A stretch of DNA of 64,000 bases from Bradyrhizobium canariense (GTDB lineage Bacteria; Pseudomonadota; Alphaproteobacteria; Rhizobiales; Xanthobacteraceae): positions 53,491-117,490 of the forward strand of contig NZ_VSST01000060.1 of NCBI RefSeq assembly GCF_019402665.1, written 5' to 3'. Below the pieces are notes generated by a model. The model worked only from the letters and a program-made list of their open reading frames with translations. It was not told the DNA's origin and did no database searches. Made by a program: the position numbers and the translations under genes. Positions 62,730 to 64,000 of this stretch are shown here, one piece after another (the stretch's first letter is position 1; each line of letters starts with the position of its first letter).

Positions 62730-63956
62730 ATGTCCCAGGCCGGCCCGATCCTGTTTGTGTCCAATGGCGAGCGGCCGGCCTTCATCGCGGCGCTGGACGA
62801 GGCGCGATTCTTCCCCGTGATCGACACCGGCTGGGCCGGCGCGACGCGCGCGGTCGAAGAGGTGCAGCCGGCCGTTGTTCTCGCCGCGATGGATGCCGGG
62901 CACGAGCCGCATCTGGCGCTGCTCGCCAGGAAGATCGCCGAGCAATCGCCTTACCTTCCCTTCGTGGCGTTGGATGCGGCGGGCGCGCTCCCGCACAACG
63001 CCCTGCCCTTCTCCTCCTCGCGCGCCGGCCATTCCGAACGCCTGATCGCACGGCTTCGCGCCGCGCTACGGATTCGCACGCTTCATGCCACGGTGCTGCG
63101 CCGGCTGCCCGAGGTGAAAGTCGCGCTGCCGGACGCTGATCCCGTTCGCGATGCTACGGTGCTTCTGATCGGTCGCGGCGCGGCTTACCCCGCGCTTTCC
63201 GTTGCGCTAGGCGAGCGTATTGGCGTCGTCGGCGCGCTCTCGATCGAGGCCGCGGCCAAGCATCTCAACACCCGCGACCTCGACGGCGTCGTGCTCGCCG
63301 AAGGTTTTACCGCCCGCGTGACCGATGCCTTCCTCACGGTGCTCGCCGAGGACACTCGCTTCCGCAGCCTGCCCGTGGTCGTCACCGCGCATCAATTGAC
63401 GCAGGCTTATGACTTGCCCAATCTCGAGCTGATCCCGGGCGAGCCGGCGAAGGTCGCCGCCAACGCGCTGCCCCTGATCCGCCAGCACGCGATGGAAGCC
63501 CAGCTGAGCCGCACGCTGCGCTCGATGGATGCCGGCGGCTGGCTCGACCCGCGCAGCGGTCTGCTCACGGTGGAGGCCTTTGCCCGCGATTTTGCCAAGG
63601 CGGTCGAGCAGACGCTGGCCCGCGGCGGCGGCCTCTCGGTCGCACGCTTCGCCTTCGATCCCGGCAATTCCCGCGCCCAGCTCGATGCCGCGCGCATTCT
63701 CAGCCGCCTGATGCGACAGATGGATTTTGGCGTGGCGCAGAAGGACGGGTCGGTCATCGTCGTGTTCGCCGAAACCGACTTCCGCACCGCCCACATGATC
63801 GCCCGCCGCCTCTCTGCCGTGATGCGGCACACGTCGAACGGCAAGCACGAAATGCGCAGCGATCCCGTGGTCTCGGTGGATTCGCTGTCGCCGTCGGATA
63901 CGGCAAGGTCGCTACTTGGGCGGCTGTCGGCCGACGCGTCGCGGGCGGCGTCGTAA
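62730..63956 (+). CDS. protein with degenerate GGDEF-like C-terminal domain
   Basis: 408 residues, cytoplasmic. Residues 1-130 and about 135-255 resemble receiver-like folds (ILFVSNGERPAFIAAL, DATVLLIGRGAAYPALSVAL), without complete phospho-sites. The C-terminus (LDPRSGLLTVEAFARDFAKAVE to the end) follows the GGDEF pattern, but the signature position reads KDGSVIVVF instead of GGDEF, so cyclase activity is unlikely. The architecture recalls PleD (two receivers plus GGDEF) in degenerate form. It may be a scaffold or c-di-GMP-independent regulator. Confidence 0.65.
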   Translation: MSQAGPILFVSNGERPAFIAALDEARFFPVIDTGWAGATRAVEEVQPAVVLAAMDAGHEPHLALLARKIAEQSPYLPFVALDAAGALPHNALPFSSSRAGHSERLIARLRAALRIRTLHATVLRRLPEVKVALPDADPVRDATVLLIGRGAAYPALSVALGERIGVVGALSIEAAAKHLNTRDLDGVVLAEGFTARVTDAFLTVLAEDTRFRSLPVVVTAHQLTQAYDLPNLELIPGEPAKVAANALPLIRQHAMEAQLSRTLRSMDAGGWLDPRSGLLTVEAFARDFAKAVEQTLARGGGLSVARFAFDPGNSRAQLDAARILSRLMRQMDFGVAQKDGSVIVVFAETDFRTAHMIARRLSAVMRHTSNGKHEMRSDPVVSVDSLSPSDTARSLLGRLSADASRAAS

Positions 63957-63971
63957 TTACCTCGCGAGCTG

Positions 63972-64000
63972 CCGTAGGGTGGGCAAAGGCGCACTTGCGC
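63972..64000. repeat. start of a palindromic intergenic repeat, cut by window edge
   Basis: GTAGGGTGGGCAAAGGCGCA begins at 63974. It is the left arm of a repeat type common between bradyrhizobial genes (memory); the right arm would lie outside the window. Confidence 0.45.

Overview
The window looks like chromosome of a Bradyrhizobium-type alphaproteobacterium (Nitrobacteraceae). It is GC-rich and carries a nasT-nasS-nirA nitrate assimilation block, a phosphatidylcholine synthase, an IalB-family protein, DUF1236 and DUF2147 secreted proteins, and several palindromic intergenic repeats of a kind I associate with bradyrhizobia. The genus is inferred from gene content and style; no database search was possible.

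Layout. 1-3.1 kb: a phospholipase D-like gene cut by the left edge, two small hypothetical genes, a DUF2786 protein and tRNA-Ser(UGA). 3.4-9.8 kb: a regulatory patch of two AraC-type regulators and one large winged-helix/NB-ARC regulator around a single short-chain dehydrogenase. 9.8-18.7 kb: a small secreted protein, ilvD, and an oligopeptide-type ABC operon with a TIM-barrel epimerase. 19.2-26.1 kb: a DUF1236 protein, a GrlR-like protein, NAD genes (nadE and pncA flanking a PhaC-like hydrolase) and glucokinase. 26.3-28.1 kb: small proteins, a single-domain response regulator and an LTXXQ protein. 28.6-34.1 kb: a sugar-type ABC operon with a 2-hydroxyacid dehydrogenase. 34.2-37.8 kb: assorted secreted proteins, including a likely periplasmic cyclohexadienyl dehydratase. 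37.9-41.9 kb: a cupin, an RraA-like protein and 5-oxoprolinase pxpBCA. 42.0-47.8 kb: a nitrate assimilation operon nasT-nasS-[structured leader]-nirA-FeS/FAD reductase. 47.9-51.2 kb: rimO, a carboxymuconolactone decarboxylase-like gene with a MerR regulator, and a possible orphan immunity protein. 51.4-52.8 kb: an argD-like aminotransferase behind an arginine-rich leader peptide and attenuator. 52.9-59.0 kb: a quinone oxidoreductase, TerC, pcs, a UbiH-like monooxygenase, an AEC transporter, hspQ and IalB. 59.3-64 kb: a peptide-binding protein, a degenerate adenylation-enzyme homologue and a degenerate GGDEF-like protein.

The strongest finding is at 51382-51570. A consensus -35 box lies just upstream of an almost leaderless 30-codon ORF in which 12 codons encode Arg, four of them directly before the stop. 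Its RNA contains mutually exclusive 1:2, 2:3 and 3:4 pairings ending in a perfect intrinsic terminator, and the next gene is an acetylornithine-type aminotransferase. This is the textbook layout of ribosome-mediated arginine attenuation. A second regulatory RNA candidate is the nirA leader, where a 13-nt inverted repeat can pair across the Shine-Dalgarno region. It lies downstream of nasT, which encodes an ANTAR antiterminator.
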